Source: Eubacteriales Family XIII. Incertae Sedis bacterium (lineage in GTDB: Bacteria; Bacillota; Clostridia; Peptostreptococcales; Anaerovoracaceae). From it: 64,000 nt of DNA. The notes below the pieces were generated by a model, which saw nothing but the letters and a program-made list of their open reading frames with translations, ran no database searches and was not told the DNA's origin. A program made the position numbers and the translations under genes. Shown in pieces: positions 33,167 through 41,617 of the stretch (positions are counted from its first letter, which is position 1; the number at the start of each line of letters is the position of its first letter). Where the stretch lies: contig JAISTX010000083.1 in assembly GCA_031272365.1 (NCBI GenBank), positions 55,383 to 119,382 on the forward strand. Reading direction: 5' to 3'.

Positions 33167-34552
33167 CTACAGCAGGTCTTCGAACGCGGCCAGGTCGACC
33201 TCCTTGCCGCCCCTCTGGTCCACGACCGCGCTGCGGACGCTGTCATGCCGCTGCTTGTTCAGCGGGTACCGGAGCGCGATCACGACGGTGACGAGGTAGA
33301 TGCCGCCGCAGAGGAAGGCAAACAGGTATTTGAGCCCCGCCAGCGTCTCCGCGGACTGCACCGCCGCGTCGCCGTAGCCGATGGCAGTCAGCAAAACGCC
33401 GAGCACGGCCGCGCCCAGCGCGCCGCAAAACTTCTGCACGAACGCGACGATGCCGAACACGACCCCGTCGATGCGCTTGCCGGTCTTCAGCTCGGTCACG
33501 TCGACGCAGTCGGGGATCATCGCCCACGGGATCTGGTACACGGCCGCGTTGCCCAGCGCCATCAGCAGCACCAGCACGTAGATCGACGCGACGCCCCCGG
33601 GCTGGATGACGAACCCGATCATCACGATCATCACGACCGCCTCCAGGCCGATGGCGATCACCCAGGCGTTCCGCTTGGACAGCCGCTTCATCAGCACGTC
33701 GGTGAGCCAGGCGCCGACGATGCTCGCGACGCCGAACACCAGCGTGACGCTCGCGATCTGCGCGTCGCTCAGCTGCGCGTAGTTCGTGTAATAATAGACC
33801 TGGATCGCGTAGTTGATCGTATTGGCGAAGATCGCGATGCCGAAGATGAGCATGACGATCCTCGTCGGCCGGACCTTGAACACGGTCGCCACGTCCCTAT
33901 ACGAAAACTTCTCGGCGGCCGAGCGGTGCCGCTCGTAGCCACGCGTCGTCCGCCACAGGATGAAGATGAAGACCAGCGCGACGGCCATATAGCAGGCGAT
34001 GGTCATGCTCCAGCCCCGGTCGGACTGCTCGAACCAGCCGCCGAAATACGCGACCAGCATCAGCGTCGGGCTGATGGCGACCGTCGCGAGCAGCCCGAAG
34101 TAGTTTTTGAACGTGGCGAGCGTCGCCCGCTCGTCGTAGTCCAGCGTCATCTCGGAGCCGAGCGCCGAGCTCGAGATGTCGAGCACCGTCTGCGCCGTGT
34201 AGTAGAGGAGGATGATGATGACGAAATAGATCTTCGACGCCACCTCGCCCAGCCCCCAGTTCGTGAAGAGCAGGATGCTGATCAGCACGAAGGGGAGCGC
34301 GACGCCGATGATCAGGGGCCTGCGACGCCCGTACTTGCATTTCAGGTTGTCGGAGATGCCGCCGACGATCGGGTCGGTGACCGCGTCCCACAGCGTGCCG
34401 ATCGATATCATCGCGCCCGCGAACGCCGCGGACAGCCCGACCACATCCGTGAAGAAGTACAGCCCGTAATAGCTGAACGCCGTCCACGTGATGAAACTGC
34501 AATAGCCGGACAGCCCGTACCCCAGCTTGACCTTACCCGGTAATTTTTCCAT
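33167..34552 (-). CDS. GPH/MFS-type cation symporter
   Basis: A 461-residue inner-membrane transporter with about 12 helices. It has the features of the glycoside-pentoside-hexuronide:cation symporter branch: LGYGLSGYCSF near the start, GTLWDAVTDPIVGGISDN in loop 2-3, and the GRRRP basic turn. GPH members carry sugars, but distant ones carry other organic solutes. Given its neighbours (amidinohydrolase, amide hydrolase), a guanidino or amide compound is possible here; that is inference. The start is probably the ATG at 34552 (12 bases after AGGAG); the GTG at 34561 is only 3 bases from it. Confidence 0.85.
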   Translation of the reverse strand: MEKLPGKVKLGYGLSGYCSFITWTAFSYYGLYFFTDVVGLSAAFAGAMISIGTLWDAVTDPIVGGISDNLKCKYGRRRPLIIGVALPFVLISILLFTNWGLGEVASKIYFVIIILLYYTAQTVLDISSSALGSEMTLDYDERATLATFKNYFGLLATVAISPTLMLVAYFGGWFEQSDRGWSMTIACYMAVALVFIFILWRTTRGYERHRSAAEKFSYRDVATVFKVRPTRIVMLIFGIAIFANTINYAIQVYYYTNYAQLSDAQIASVTLVFGVASIVGAWLTDVLMKRLSKRNAWVIAIGLEAVVMIVMIGFVIQPGGVASIYVLVLLMALGNAAVYQIPWAMIPDCVDVTELKTGKRIDGVVFGIVAFVQKFCGALGAAVLGVLLTAIGYGDAAVQSAETLAGLKYLFAFLCGGIYLVTVVIALRYPLNKQRHDSVRSAVVDQRGGKEVDLAAFEDLL

Positions 34553-34574
34553 GATCTCCACCGTCTCCTTTCGA

Positions 34575-35429
34575 TCAATACCGCTCCAGCGGGAACGTCA
34601 TGCAATGCGGCCCGCCGCCGCCCTTCAAAAGCTCCACCAGCTCCACCTCTATCACCGTCAGCCCAAGCGCGCGCATCTTCTCGTTGACGTCCTTGTTGTT
34701 TTTGAACGACATCACCCGGCCTTCACCGATGTTCTGCAGATTGCAGTGGTGCCGGAACACGCCCTCCTGCGGGACGTCGATCAGCGTGAAGCCGCGCTTT
34801 TCGAGCATCCGCACGAAGAACCCCGGCAGCGCCGCCTTGCAGACGACCGCCGTCTTTTCCCCGACGATGTTGAAGCACATATCGAGGTGCAGGTTTTCGC
34901 GCTCGCAGGGCACGCCCACCATCGTGTAGCCCAGGGCCTGGAGCTGGCGCCGGACGCTCCGGAACCCGTCCACGTCCGTGCGCTCGATGATGCCGTGCGC
35001 GATCGTGTACTCGTCGAGGAACCAGAAGTCCCCGCCCTCGAACGCGCCGGACACCGCGCGCGCGACGACCGGCACGCCGAGCTCCTTCAGCTTCGCCTCG
35101 TAGACCGCGCTCTCCCCGCGCCGCACCGGCTGGAAGAACGCGCCCATCACGACGCCCTCCGCGACCGACGCGCCGAAATCGCGCGCGTAGACCATGTACG
35201 GCAGCTCCGGCACGGGATCCATCAGGACGACCTCGACGCCGTTCTCGCGGTAGGCCTGCGCAAACTCCGCGTGCTCGCGGGCCGTCGCCTCGTGGTCCGA
35301 GCGCTGCCCCTGCCGGAGCCATTCCTCCGTGATGACGTTGATCGGCTGAAACTCCAGGTACGTGGGCGGGCAGAGGATCACCCGCCGGAGCACCGTCGTC
35401 GCGCTGTTGTTCCAAATCTTTTTTTCCAT
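34575..35429 (-). CDS. Amidinohydrolase of the DDAH / arginine-deiminase superfamily
   Basis: A cytosolic guanidine-modifying enzyme of 284 residues, dimethylargininase size. The superfamily's catalytic set is visible: the acidic FEGGDFWFLDE motif, the ENLHLDMCFN histidine motif, and the nucleophile C276 in GGGGPHCMTF near the C-terminus. These enzymes hydrolyse or transfer the amidino group of arginine or methylated arginines. It is the first gene of the operon (22 bases before the transporter start). A sigma-54-type promoter and an 18-bp palindrome lie upstream and a divergent sigma-54 activator beyond, so expression is probably substrate-induced. The exact substrate is unknown. Confidence 0.85.
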   Translation of the reverse strand: MEKKIWNNSATTVLRRVILCPPTYLEFQPINVITEEWLRQGQRSDHEATAREHAEFAQAYRENGVEVVLMDPVPELPYMVYARDFGASVAEGVVMGAFFQPVRRGESAVYEAKLKELGVPVVARAVSGAFEGGDFWFLDEYTIAHGIIERTDVDGFRSVRRQLQALGYTMVGVPCERENLHLDMCFNIVGEKTAVVCKAALPGFFVRMLEKRGFTLIDVPQEGVFRHHCNLQNIGEGRVMSFKNNKDVNEKMRALGLTVIEVELVELLKGGGGPHCMTFPLERY

Positions 35430-35467
35430 CGCGTATTCGCCTCCTTTTCAGAATATTTCAATAATAA

Positions 35468-35483
35468 TGCAAGACGCTTGCCA
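35468..35483 (-). promoter_or_regulatory. Sigma-54 type promoter
   Basis: The minus strand reads TTGGCAAGCGTCTTGCA, which fits the -24/-12 consensus with exactly GG-N10-GC. It lies about 40 bases before the amidinohydrolase ATG and beside a divergent gene for a sigma-54 activator. Confidence 0.75.
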
Positions 35484-35493
35484 ACTCGCCGGA

Positions 35494-35511
35494 TTGTTGA
35501 AATTTCAACAA
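35494..35511. promoter_or_regulatory. 18-bp perfect palindrome, likely operator
   Basis: TTGTTGAAATTTCAACAA is perfectly symmetric and is flanked by GATTG/CAATC. It lies 11 bases beyond the -24 element, between the divergent genes. It is a good candidate binding site for the activator or for autoregulation, although sigma-54 enhancers usually lie farther away. Confidence 0.65.
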
Positions 35512-35581
35512 GGCAATCTCTCGTGCGCGTGGATCTTCGCGGAAAATTTATTCAAAAATAAATATATTATTCAGTTCTGAA

Positions 35582-35610
35582 TTGACAACGGGGCGCGGAT
35601 GGGCTATGCT
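35582..35610 (+). promoter_or_regulatory. Sigma-A promoter of the sigma-54 activator gene
   Basis: TTGACA, 17-base spacer, TATGCT. The -10 ends 6 bases before the ATG at 35617, so the mRNA should be leaderless. It overlaps the longer ORF start at 35599, which cannot be used on such a transcript. Confidence 0.65.
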
Positions 35611-35616
35611 GTCCCT

Positions 35617-36966
35617 ATGGAAACGGAAGGGCTTTTCGACATCCTGAACGGGGTCTACACCGACGTGCTGATCACGGACGGCGCCGGCGTCGTGACGCTG
35701 GTCGCGCCGTCGTTCGAGCGGTTCTACGGGGTGGGCGAGGCGGACGTCGTCGGGCGCAGCGTGTACGAGCTGGAGGCGGCGGGCGTCTTCCGGCCGTCGG
35801 TGACGGCGATGGTGCTGAAGTCCGGCGAGCCGGTCATGACCTCGCAATGGACGCGGGGGGACCACGAGGTCGTCGTGTCCGCGATCCCGATCAAGGACGA
35901 GCGGGGCCGCATCGTGAGCGTCATCAGCTACAGCCGCGACGTCACGGAGCTTTTCCGGCTGAAGGAGGAGTACCGCAGCCTGCAGGAGCGCCTCGCCGCG
36001 GCGGCGGCCGCTACCGCGGCGCCGCAGGTGGTCGCAAAGGACCCGGCCTCGGCGGCGATCCTCCGCACGGTCGGCCAGGTCGCGCGCTTCGACACGAGCG
36101 TCCTGCTGCTCGGGGAGTCCGGCGTCGGCAAGAGCCTGTACGCGCGGATGATCCACGAGCAGAGCGGGCGGGCGGACGGGCGCTTTGTCGAGATCAACTG
36201 CGGCGCGATCCCGCAGACGCTGCTCGAGTCCGAACTATTCGGCTATGTGGGCGGCTCCTTCACGGGCGCGCGCCAGGAGGGGAAAAGCGGGCTCATCGAG
36301 ACGGCGGACGGGGGCACGCTGTTCCTGGACGAGATCACCGAGCTGCCCCTCGAGCTGCAGGTCAAGCTGCTGCACGTGATCCAAAACAAGTCCATCCTGC
36401 GCGTCGGCGGGACGAAGGAGACGCCCGTCGATTTCCGCCTGGTCTCCGCGACGAACAAGGACATCGCGGCGCTCGTCGAGGGCGGGCTTTTCCGCAACGA
36501 CCTCTACTACCGGCTGAACGTCGTCGCGCTCGAGATCCCGCCGCTGCGGAGGCGCCGGGAGGACATCGTCCCGCTCGTGGCGTCCGCCGCCGAGCAGATC
36601 AACCGCCAATACGGGATGAACAAGGAGTTTTCGAAGGACGCCTACGCGGCGCTGACCTCCTACGACTGGCCGGGCAACGTCCGCGAGCTTGAAAACCAGA
36701 TCGAGCGCCTGATGATCACGACGGAATCCCGCGTCATCCGCGCCCGGGATCTGCCGCGGCAGCTCACCGCGTTCCGCAGCGCGGAGGCCGAGCAGCTCGA
36801 TTTGCGCGGCGCCGTGAACCTGCCCGAGGTGCTGGACGGCATCGAGCGGCGCTACTACGAGGAAGCGCTCCGGCTCACCGGCACGACGACCGGGGCCGCC
36901 AGGCTCCTCGGCGTCAGCCAGCCCACCGCCACCCGCAAACTGCAAAAATACAAGGCCAGGGGCTGA
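35617..36966 (+). CDS. Sigma-54-dependent activator (PAS-AAA+-HTH)
   Basis: A bacterial enhancer-binding protein of 449 residues. An N-terminal PAS domain (~1-110) probably senses a small molecule. The AAA+ domain has Walker A GESGVGKS (166-173), the sigma-54 contact loop as GSFTGA (213-218; usual GAFTGA, a change seen in some active members) and Walker B GGTLFLDE (232-239). A C-terminal Fis-type helix-turn-helix (GAARLLGVSQPTATRKLQKY) completes it. It should activate the divergent amidinohydrolase operon from its sigma-54 promoter. I choose the ATG at 35617 because a good promoter places the RNA start there; the track's start at 35599 lies inside that promoter. rpoN is not in the window. Confidence 0.92.
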   Translation: METEGLFDILNGVYTDVLITDGAGVVTLVAPSFERFYGVGEADVVGRSVYELEAAGVFRPSVTAMVLKSGEPVMTSQWTRGDHEVVVSAIPIKDERGRIVSVISYSRDVTELFRLKEEYRSLQERLAAAAAATAAPQVVAKDPASAAILRTVGQVARFDTSVLLLGESGVGKSLYARMIHEQSGRADGRFVEINCGAIPQTLLESELFGYVGGSFTGARQEGKSGLIETADGGTLFLDEITELPLELQVKLLHVIQNKSILRVGGTKETPVDFRLVSATNKDIAALVEGGLFRNDLYYRLNVVALEIPPLRRRREDIVPLVASAAEQINRQYGMNKEFSKDAYAALTSYDWPGNVRELENQIERLMITTESRVIRARDLPRQLTAFRSAEAEQLDLRGAVNLPEVLDGIERRYYEEALRLTGTTTGAARLLGVSQPTATRKLQKYKARG

Positions 36967-36970
36967 GCGT

Positions 36971-37729
36971 TCACCCCAGCGCGGCGAAGACCTCCCCGAT
37001 GGGCTCGCGGATCGCCAGCGTGGCCATGCGGTCCGCGCTCGTCGCCGTGAGGTTGATCAGCACGAGGTCCTTCCCGTGGTAGTAGTTGAGGAAGCCCGCC
37101 GCCGGGTAGACGACGAGCGACGTGCCGCCCACGATGAGCAGGTCCGCCTTCGCGATCGCGTCCACGGCGCCCTTCACGGTGGCGTCGTCGAGCCCCTCCT
37201 CGTAGAGGACGACGTCCGGCCGCACCATCCCCCCGCATTTTTCGCAGTAGGGGACATGCCCGGCTTCGCCGCCGCCCGGCGGCACGCAGTGCGCCGGGTC
37301 CATGATGTAGGCGAGGTCGTACTTCGCCCCGCATTTCAGGCAGTAGTTGCGCAGCACCGAGCCGTGCAGCTCGTAGACGTGGGTCGAGCCCGCCGCCGTG
37401 TGCAGCCCGTCGATGTTCTGCGTCACGACGCGCACGTCCTTGCCCGCCCCCTCCAGCGCCGCGATGCCCAGGTGCGCCGCGTTCGGCTGCGCGTCCGGGT
37501 AGATGAGGTTCTTTTTGTAGTAGTCGTAGAAGATCTCCGGCTCGCGGACGAAGAAGCTGTGCGAGATCATCTCCTCGGGGCTGCGCCCGTACTCCTGCTT
37601 CGCCTTGTACAGCCCCTTCTCCGAACGGAAGTCCGGGATGCCGCTCTCCGTCGAGACGCCCGCCCCGCCGAAGAAGACGATGCGCGTGGCCTTGTCAATC
37701 AGCCCCTTCAATTGTTTGATCTCAGACAT
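36971..37729 (-). CDS. Sir2-family NAD-dependent protein deacylase
   Basis: A cytosolic sirtuin of 252 residues. It has GGAGVSTESGIPDFRS (NAD site), TQNIDGLH, the catalytic HG (ELHGSVLR), a four-Cys zinc site (CLKC and, after an unusual Gly/Pro-rich insert, CEKC) and GTSLVV. It removes acyl groups from protein lysines, for example to switch metabolic enzymes. The start is ATG at 37729, 7 bases after GGAGGAG; the ATG two codons earlier is too near that site. It follows hypA by 16 bases and is probably at the end of the ech operon. It converges on the sigma-54 activator gene with a 4-base gap. Confidence 0.93.
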   Translation of the reverse strand: MSEIKQLKGLIDKATRIVFFGGAGVSTESGIPDFRSEKGLYKAKQEYGRSPEEMISHSFFVREPEIFYDYYKKNLIYPDAQPNAAHLGIAALEGAGKDVRVVTQNIDGLHTAAGSTHVYELHGSVLRNYCLKCGAKYDLAYIMDPAHCVPPGGGEAGHVPYCEKCGGMVRPDVVLYEEGLDDATVKGAVDAIAKADLLIVGGTSLVVYPAAGFLNYYHGKDLVLINLTATSADRMATLAIREPIGEVFAALG

Positions 37730-37745
37730 TTCCATTCTCCTCCCT

Positions 37746-38087
37746 TCACGATACCTCTATGCTCTCGATGTAAAACTCCTTGCCGATGTCCGTCGGGTGC
37801 CCATCCGTGCCGCAGGCCGGGCAGGCGAAGGAGTACGGCTTGCGCTCGAACTCCGCCCCGCAGGCCGGGCACCTAAGCTTCGGGCGCACCGGCACGACCG
37901 AAAGGTCCGCGCCCTCGCAGAGCGTCCCCTTCGCGATGGCGTCGAAATACATGCGGATGGACTCGGGGATGTACCCGGACCGCTCGCCGACCACCAGCGT
38001 GATGCGCGCAACGCAAGAGGCACCGGCTTCCCGCCCGTGCCTCTCCGCGATTTCAACGATACTCTTTGTGATGGGGTACTCATGCAT
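37746..38087 (-). CDS. hypA: Hydrogenase nickel-insertion protein HypA
   Basis: HypA delivers nickel during [NiFe] hydrogenase maturation. The 113-residue protein keeps the N-terminal nickel ligands MHE and the structural zinc site of two CPAC motifs. Length is normal. Its ATG overlaps the echF stop by 8 bases (ATGCATGA), so it is translated with the hydrogenase genes. No hypB-F genes lie in the window. Confidence 0.95.
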   Translation of the reverse strand: MHEYPITKSIVEIAERHGREAGASCVARITLVVGERSGYIPESIRMYFDAIAKGTLCEGADLSVVPVRPKLRCPACGAEFERKPYSFACPACGTDGHPTDIGKEFYIESIEVS

Positions 38088-38601
38088 CCGGCTGCGCCTG
38101 CTCCCCTTCTTCCGCCGCTTTCTTCTTCGAGGCCTTCTTCGGCTTCGCGTCCGCCGCGCCGTCGCCGGCGGGGGCCTCCGCCTCCGCCTTCGCCTCTTCC
38201 GCCTCCGCCGGCTTGTCAGCCTCCGCCTCCGCCGGCTTCACAGCCTCCGCCTTCGGCGGCTCCTCCGGCTTCGTGAACGTGTCCTCGATCTTCGTGACGT
38301 CGGGCGTCGTGTACCCCGCCACGTTCACGAGGCATTTCTTCGGGCACACCTCGACGCAGCAGCTGCACTGGATGCAGCCCATCCGCCGGATCGTCCACGT
38401 CTTCGCGTCGCGGTCGACCGTGATCGCGTCCGTCGGGCATTTGCGCGAGCAGATGCCGCAGAGGATGCAGTTTTCGATCTCGATCTCGATGCGCCCGCGC
38501 GTGCGTTCCTTCCACTCGCGCGGCACCACCGGGTACATGAGGGTCGCGGGGCTCTTGAACAGGCTCCGCATGACCATCTTCCCTATCTTCAGTCCTGCCA
38601 T
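38080..38601 (-). CDS. echF: Ech hydrogenase polyferredoxin subunit, with charged C-terminal tail
   Basis: The electron-input subunit on the cytosolic side of Ech, equivalent to NuoI. It has two [4Fe-4S] motifs, CILCGICSRKCP and CIQCSCCVEVCPKKC (residues ~44-90). The 173-residue protein is longer than usual EchF because residues ~115-173 are a low-complexity Ala/Glu/Lys/Pro tail (AEAEADKPAEAEEAK and a KKASKKKAAEE end). That tail has no cluster-binding residue and is probably disordered. Last structural gene of echABCDEF; its end overlaps hypA. Confidence 0.93.
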   Translation of the reverse strand: MAGLKIGKMVMRSLFKSPATLMYPVVPREWKERTRGRIEIEIENCILCGICSRKCPTDAITVDRDAKTWTIRRMGCIQCSCCVEVCPKKCLVNVAGYTTPDVTKIEDTFTKPEEPPKAEAVKPAEAEADKPAEAEEAKAEAEAPAGDGAADAKPKKASKKKAAEEGEQAQPDA

Positions 38602-38619
38602 ATCTCAGCCTCCCTTTCC

Positions 38620-39702
38620 TTAGCGCTCCGTGCAGCTGATGCACGGGTCGATCGTCAGCACGAGCATCGGCACGTCCGCGAGGTCGCAGCCCTGCAGCGT
38701 CTGCACGAGCGCGGGGATGTTAGCGTTCGTGGGCGTGCGGACGCGGATCCGCTCGAGGAATTTCTGCCCGCTCCCCTTCGAATAATAAAACGCCTCCCCG
38801 CGCGGCTGCTCCATGCGGCCGACGAACTCGCCTGCCGGGTGCTTGCCCTTGATCTCCACGGCGATGTCGCCCGCCGGGATCTTGGCCACGCACTGCTCGA
38901 TGAGGTCGATGCTCTGGAAGATCTCGCGCACGCGCACCTTGCAGCGCGCGTAGCAGTCCCCGTCCTCCTCGAGGCAGGGCGCGAAGTCGAGGTCCGGGTA
39001 GGCGCCGTGGCCGTCGAGCCGGACGTCGTTATTGAGGCCGGAGCCGCGCGCCGTCGGGCCGACCGCGCCGAGGTCGAACGCTTCCTGCTTCGACAGGACG
39101 CCGACGCCCACGAGGCGGTTTTTCACGGACAGGTCGTCGAGGAAGACGTCCGTCAGCTCGCTGAGCTCCGCGCGCATGCCGTTCAGGATGCCGGCGATCT
39201 CCCGCAGCTTCTCGTCCGGGACGTCCTTGCGCACGCCGCCGACCTTGCAGACGGAGAAGATCACGCGCCCGCCCGTCGTCTCCTCGAAGATGTCGAGGAC
39301 CGTCTCGCGCAGCCGCCAGGAATGCATGAACAGGCTCTCGAAGCCGAAGCCGTCCGCGAGCAGGCCGAGCCACAGCAGGTGGCTGTGGATGCGGCCGAGC
39401 TCGTGCCAGATCGTGCGCAGGTATTCGGCGCGCGGCGGCACTTCCACCTCGAGGTTGCCCTCGATGGTCTTGCAGTAGCCCCAGCCGTGCCCGAACGAGC
39501 AGATGCCGCAGACGCGCTCGATGACATAGACCATCTCCGGCCATTCGTTTTTCTCCACGAGCTTCTCGAGGCCCCTGTGGATGAAGCCGATCGAGGGGAT
39601 CGCCTCGACGACCTTCTCGTCCTCGATGACGAGGTCCAGGTGGATCGGCTCGGGGAGGACGGGGTGCTGCGGCCCAAAAGGTATGATTGTTCGTTTTGCC
39701 AT
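38620..39702 (-). CDS. echE: Ech hydrogenase large (NiFe) subunit
   Basis: The catalytic subunit of a group 4 membrane-bound [NiFe] hydrogenase that makes or uses H2 with ferredoxin while moving ions. The 360-residue protein has the N-terminal metal motif RVCGICSFGH and the C-terminal DPCISCTER. The four Cys needed for the NiFe centre are all present, so it is a real hydrogenase and not a NuoD homologue. The chain ends two residues after the last Cys motif, with no extension for protease removal, as is normal for Ech-type enzymes. Its ATG shares a base with the echD stop (TAATG). Confidence 0.95.
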   Translation of the reverse strand: MAKRTIIPFGPQHPVLPEPIHLDLVIEDEKVVEAIPSIGFIHRGLEKLVEKNEWPEMVYVIERVCGICSFGHGWGYCKTIEGNLEVEVPPRAEYLRTIWHELGRIHSHLLWLGLLADGFGFESLFMHSWRLRETVLDIFEETTGGRVIFSVCKVGGVRKDVPDEKLREIAGILNGMRAELSELTDVFLDDLSVKNRLVGVGVLSKQEAFDLGAVGPTARGSGLNNDVRLDGHGAYPDLDFAPCLEEDGDCYARCKVRVREIFQSIDLIEQCVAKIPAGDIAVEIKGKHPAGEFVGRMEQPRGEAFYYSKGSGQKFLERIRVRTPTNANIPALVQTLQGCDLADVPMLVLTIDPCISCTER

Positions 39703-40079
39703 TAGTTCTCACCCCCTCCGAATTTCGGATTCCACGGCGTGCTCTTCGCGACCTTGAAGAACTTGCCGCCGTAGTCGAGCGACAGGTTTTTGAAGGTGAT
39801 CCCGAAGAGGTCGTGCATCTCGTTTTCGTAGATGAACGCGTACGGGTAGATGGCCGTGATGCTCTGCAGCTCCGGCGCGGTCGCGCCGACCGAGAGCTTG
39901 ACGTTGTGCAGCGCAAAATCCTTCTCGAAGGAGTAGAGCACCTCGATGTCGTCGCCCACGGGCGTGGCGCACGCCTGGCCGAGCCGGTAGCCCGCCGTCT
40001 TCAGGTCCTGCACGGTGCCCAGGAGGGCGCCCGCGTCGATGGACACGATTTCCTGTATCAGGTCTTTTCTTTCACTCAT
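39702..40079 (-). CDS. echD: Ech hydrogenase subunit D (NuoC-like)
   Basis: A 125-residue peripheral subunit matching the 30-kDa NuoC family, with the AFIYENEMHDLFGITF region that contacts the large subunit. Its ATG (40079) overlaps the echC stop as ATGA. The longer ORF up to 40607 is a shadow of echC. It has no cofactor and links the catalytic module to the membrane arm. Confidence 0.92.
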   Translation of the reverse strand: MSERKDLIQEIVSIDAGALLGTVQDLKTAGYRLGQACATPVGDDIEVLYSFEKDFALHNVKLSVGATAPELQSITAIYPYAFIYENEMHDLFGITFKNLSLDYGGKFFKVAKSTPWNPKFGGGEN

Positions 40080-40687
40080 TTCGATTCCACCTCCTCGCCA
40101 GCCTCGGGCTGGGGGGCCAGCAGCACCGTCGCGTCGTCGGCCGCAGGGGACTCCTCCGCGGGCGGCGCGGGCGGCGCGGCCTGCTCGGGCGCGGGCGCCT
40201 GAGCGGGGGCTTCCGCCTTCCCTTCGTACGCGCCCTCGACGTCCGGCACGATCAGCTCGCCGCGTTCCATCGCCGCCTGCTTCTCCGCCAGCACGCCGAG
40301 CCCCTTCACGACGCCGTCGATGATGGCCTCCGGCCGCGCGGCGCAGCCCGGCACGTAGACATCCACGGGGATGACCTGGTCGATGCCGCCGATGATGTTG
40401 TAGCAATCCCGGAAGATGCCGCCGCTCGTCGCGCAGATCCCGATCGCCACGACGACTTTCGGGTTCGGCATCTGGTCGTAGATCTGCTTCACGACCGGGA
40501 TGTTCTGCTCGTTGACCGAGCCGGTCACGAGGAAGACGTCCGCATGCTTCGGGTTGCCGGTGTTGATGATGCCGAACCGCTCGACGTCGTACATCGGGGT
40601 CAGGCACGCGAGCACCTCAATATCACAGCCGTTGCAACTGGAGCCGTCATAATGGATGATCCATGGAGATTTTGTGATTGCTGCCAT
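40076..40687 (-). CDS. echC: Ech hydrogenase small subunit (NuoB-like), with Pro/Ala-rich tail
   Basis: Carries the [4Fe-4S] cluster next to the NiFe site. The cluster ligands appear as SSCNGCD, GICATSGGIFRDC and PGCAARPE. The conserved domain ends near residue 148. The remaining ~55 residues are a Pro/Ala/Glu-rich low-complexity tail (QAPAPEQAAPPAPPAEE), not usual for EchC. With the similar tail on EchF it suggests lineage-specific extensions on the cytosolic arm. It overlaps echD by four bases. Confidence 0.94.
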   Translation of the reverse strand: MAAITKSPWIIHYDGSSCNGCDIEVLACLTPMYDVERFGIINTGNPKHADVFLVTGSVNEQNIPVVKQIYDQMPNPKVVVAIGICATSGGIFRDCYNIIGGIDQVIPVDVYVPGCAARPEAIIDGVVKGLGVLAEKQAAMERGELIVPDVEGAYEGKAEAPAQAPAPEQAAPPAPPAEESPAADDATVLLAPQPEAGEEVESK

Positions 40688-40705
40688 TTTTCCGCCTCCT
40701 TTCCT

Positions 40706-41617
40706 TTACGCTGCCCAAACGATCATGCGAATGTAGTGCAGCACGACGATGTTGACGACCCCGAAAATGAAGGTCACCGCCCATGCCGACTTCAACGTGA
40801 ACTGCCATTTCATGCGGGCGAAGCCGTTGTCGATGAGGATCTCGAAGAAATACGCCACGATGACGACGACGATGCCGAGCACGACGCCCCACCACGTCCC
40901 GTTCGGGAAGAACAGGAAGATGAGACCGAGCAGCATGACGTTTTCGTACCAGTGCGACACCTCGAGGGCCGCGAGCGTCCGGCCCGAAAACTCCGTCGTC
41001 AGCCCCTTGACGAGCTCCTGGTGCGCGTGGTGCGACATCGAGAGGTCAAACGGCGACTTGCGGAGCTTGATCGTGATGATGAAGAGATAGCCGATGAAGA
41101 GCCCCGGCATGTACAGGAGCGAGAAACGCTCCCCCACCATGATGTCCGAGACGTTGAAGCTGCCGTTCACCATGAAGAAGCCGACCGCCGTCAGGAGCAC
41201 CATGGGCTCGTAGCTCATCATCTGAAGCAGCTCGCGCTCCGCGCCGATCTGCGCGTAGGGCGAATTGCTCGAGTACGCCGCGATGACGAGGAAGATCGAC
41301 GCCGTCGTCAGCGTGAAGATGGCCATGAGCAGGTTGAAGCCGATGAAGAAGAACGCGCCGGTGATGATCATGAAGATCAGGCAGCACATCACGTAGAAGT
41401 CCTGCGCGCCGCCGCCGACCGTGACCGGCTCCTTCTTCAGCAGCTTGGCCACGTCGTAGAACGGCTGGAGGATCGGCGGGCCGAAGCGGCCCTGCATCCG
41501 CGCCGTCACGCGCCGGTCGATGCCCGCGATCAGCCCCCCGACGAAGGGCGCAAGCACCACGTAGAGGATCAGGCTCAGGATCTGGAGGGGGCTGACGTCG
41601 TTGAAGTATGTGAACAT
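40706..41617 (-). CDS. echB: Ech hydrogenase membrane subunit B (NuoH-like)
   Basis: A 303-residue membrane protein with about 8 helices that joins the catalytic arm to the ion-pumping arm. NuoH-type motifs include RRVTARMQGRFGPP near the N-terminus and the acidic loop SSNSPYAQIGAERELLQMMSYEP. Its ATG overlaps the echA stop (TAATG). echC follows after 18 bases. Confidence 0.94.
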   Translation of the reverse strand: MFTYFNDVSPLQILSLILYVVLAPFVGGLIAGIDRRVTARMQGRFGPPILQPFYDVAKLLKKEPVTVGGGAQDFYVMCCLIFMIITGAFFFIGFNLLMAIFTLTTASIFLVIAAYSSNSPYAQIGAERELLQMMSYEPMVLLTAVGFFMVNGSFNVSDIMVGERFSLLYMPGLFIGYLFIITIKLRKSPFDLSMSHHAHQELVKGLTTEFSGRTLAALEVSHWYENVMLLGLIFLFFPNGTWWGVVLGIVVVIVAYFFEILIDNGFARMKWQFTLKSAWAVTFIFGVVNIVVLHYIRMIVWAA

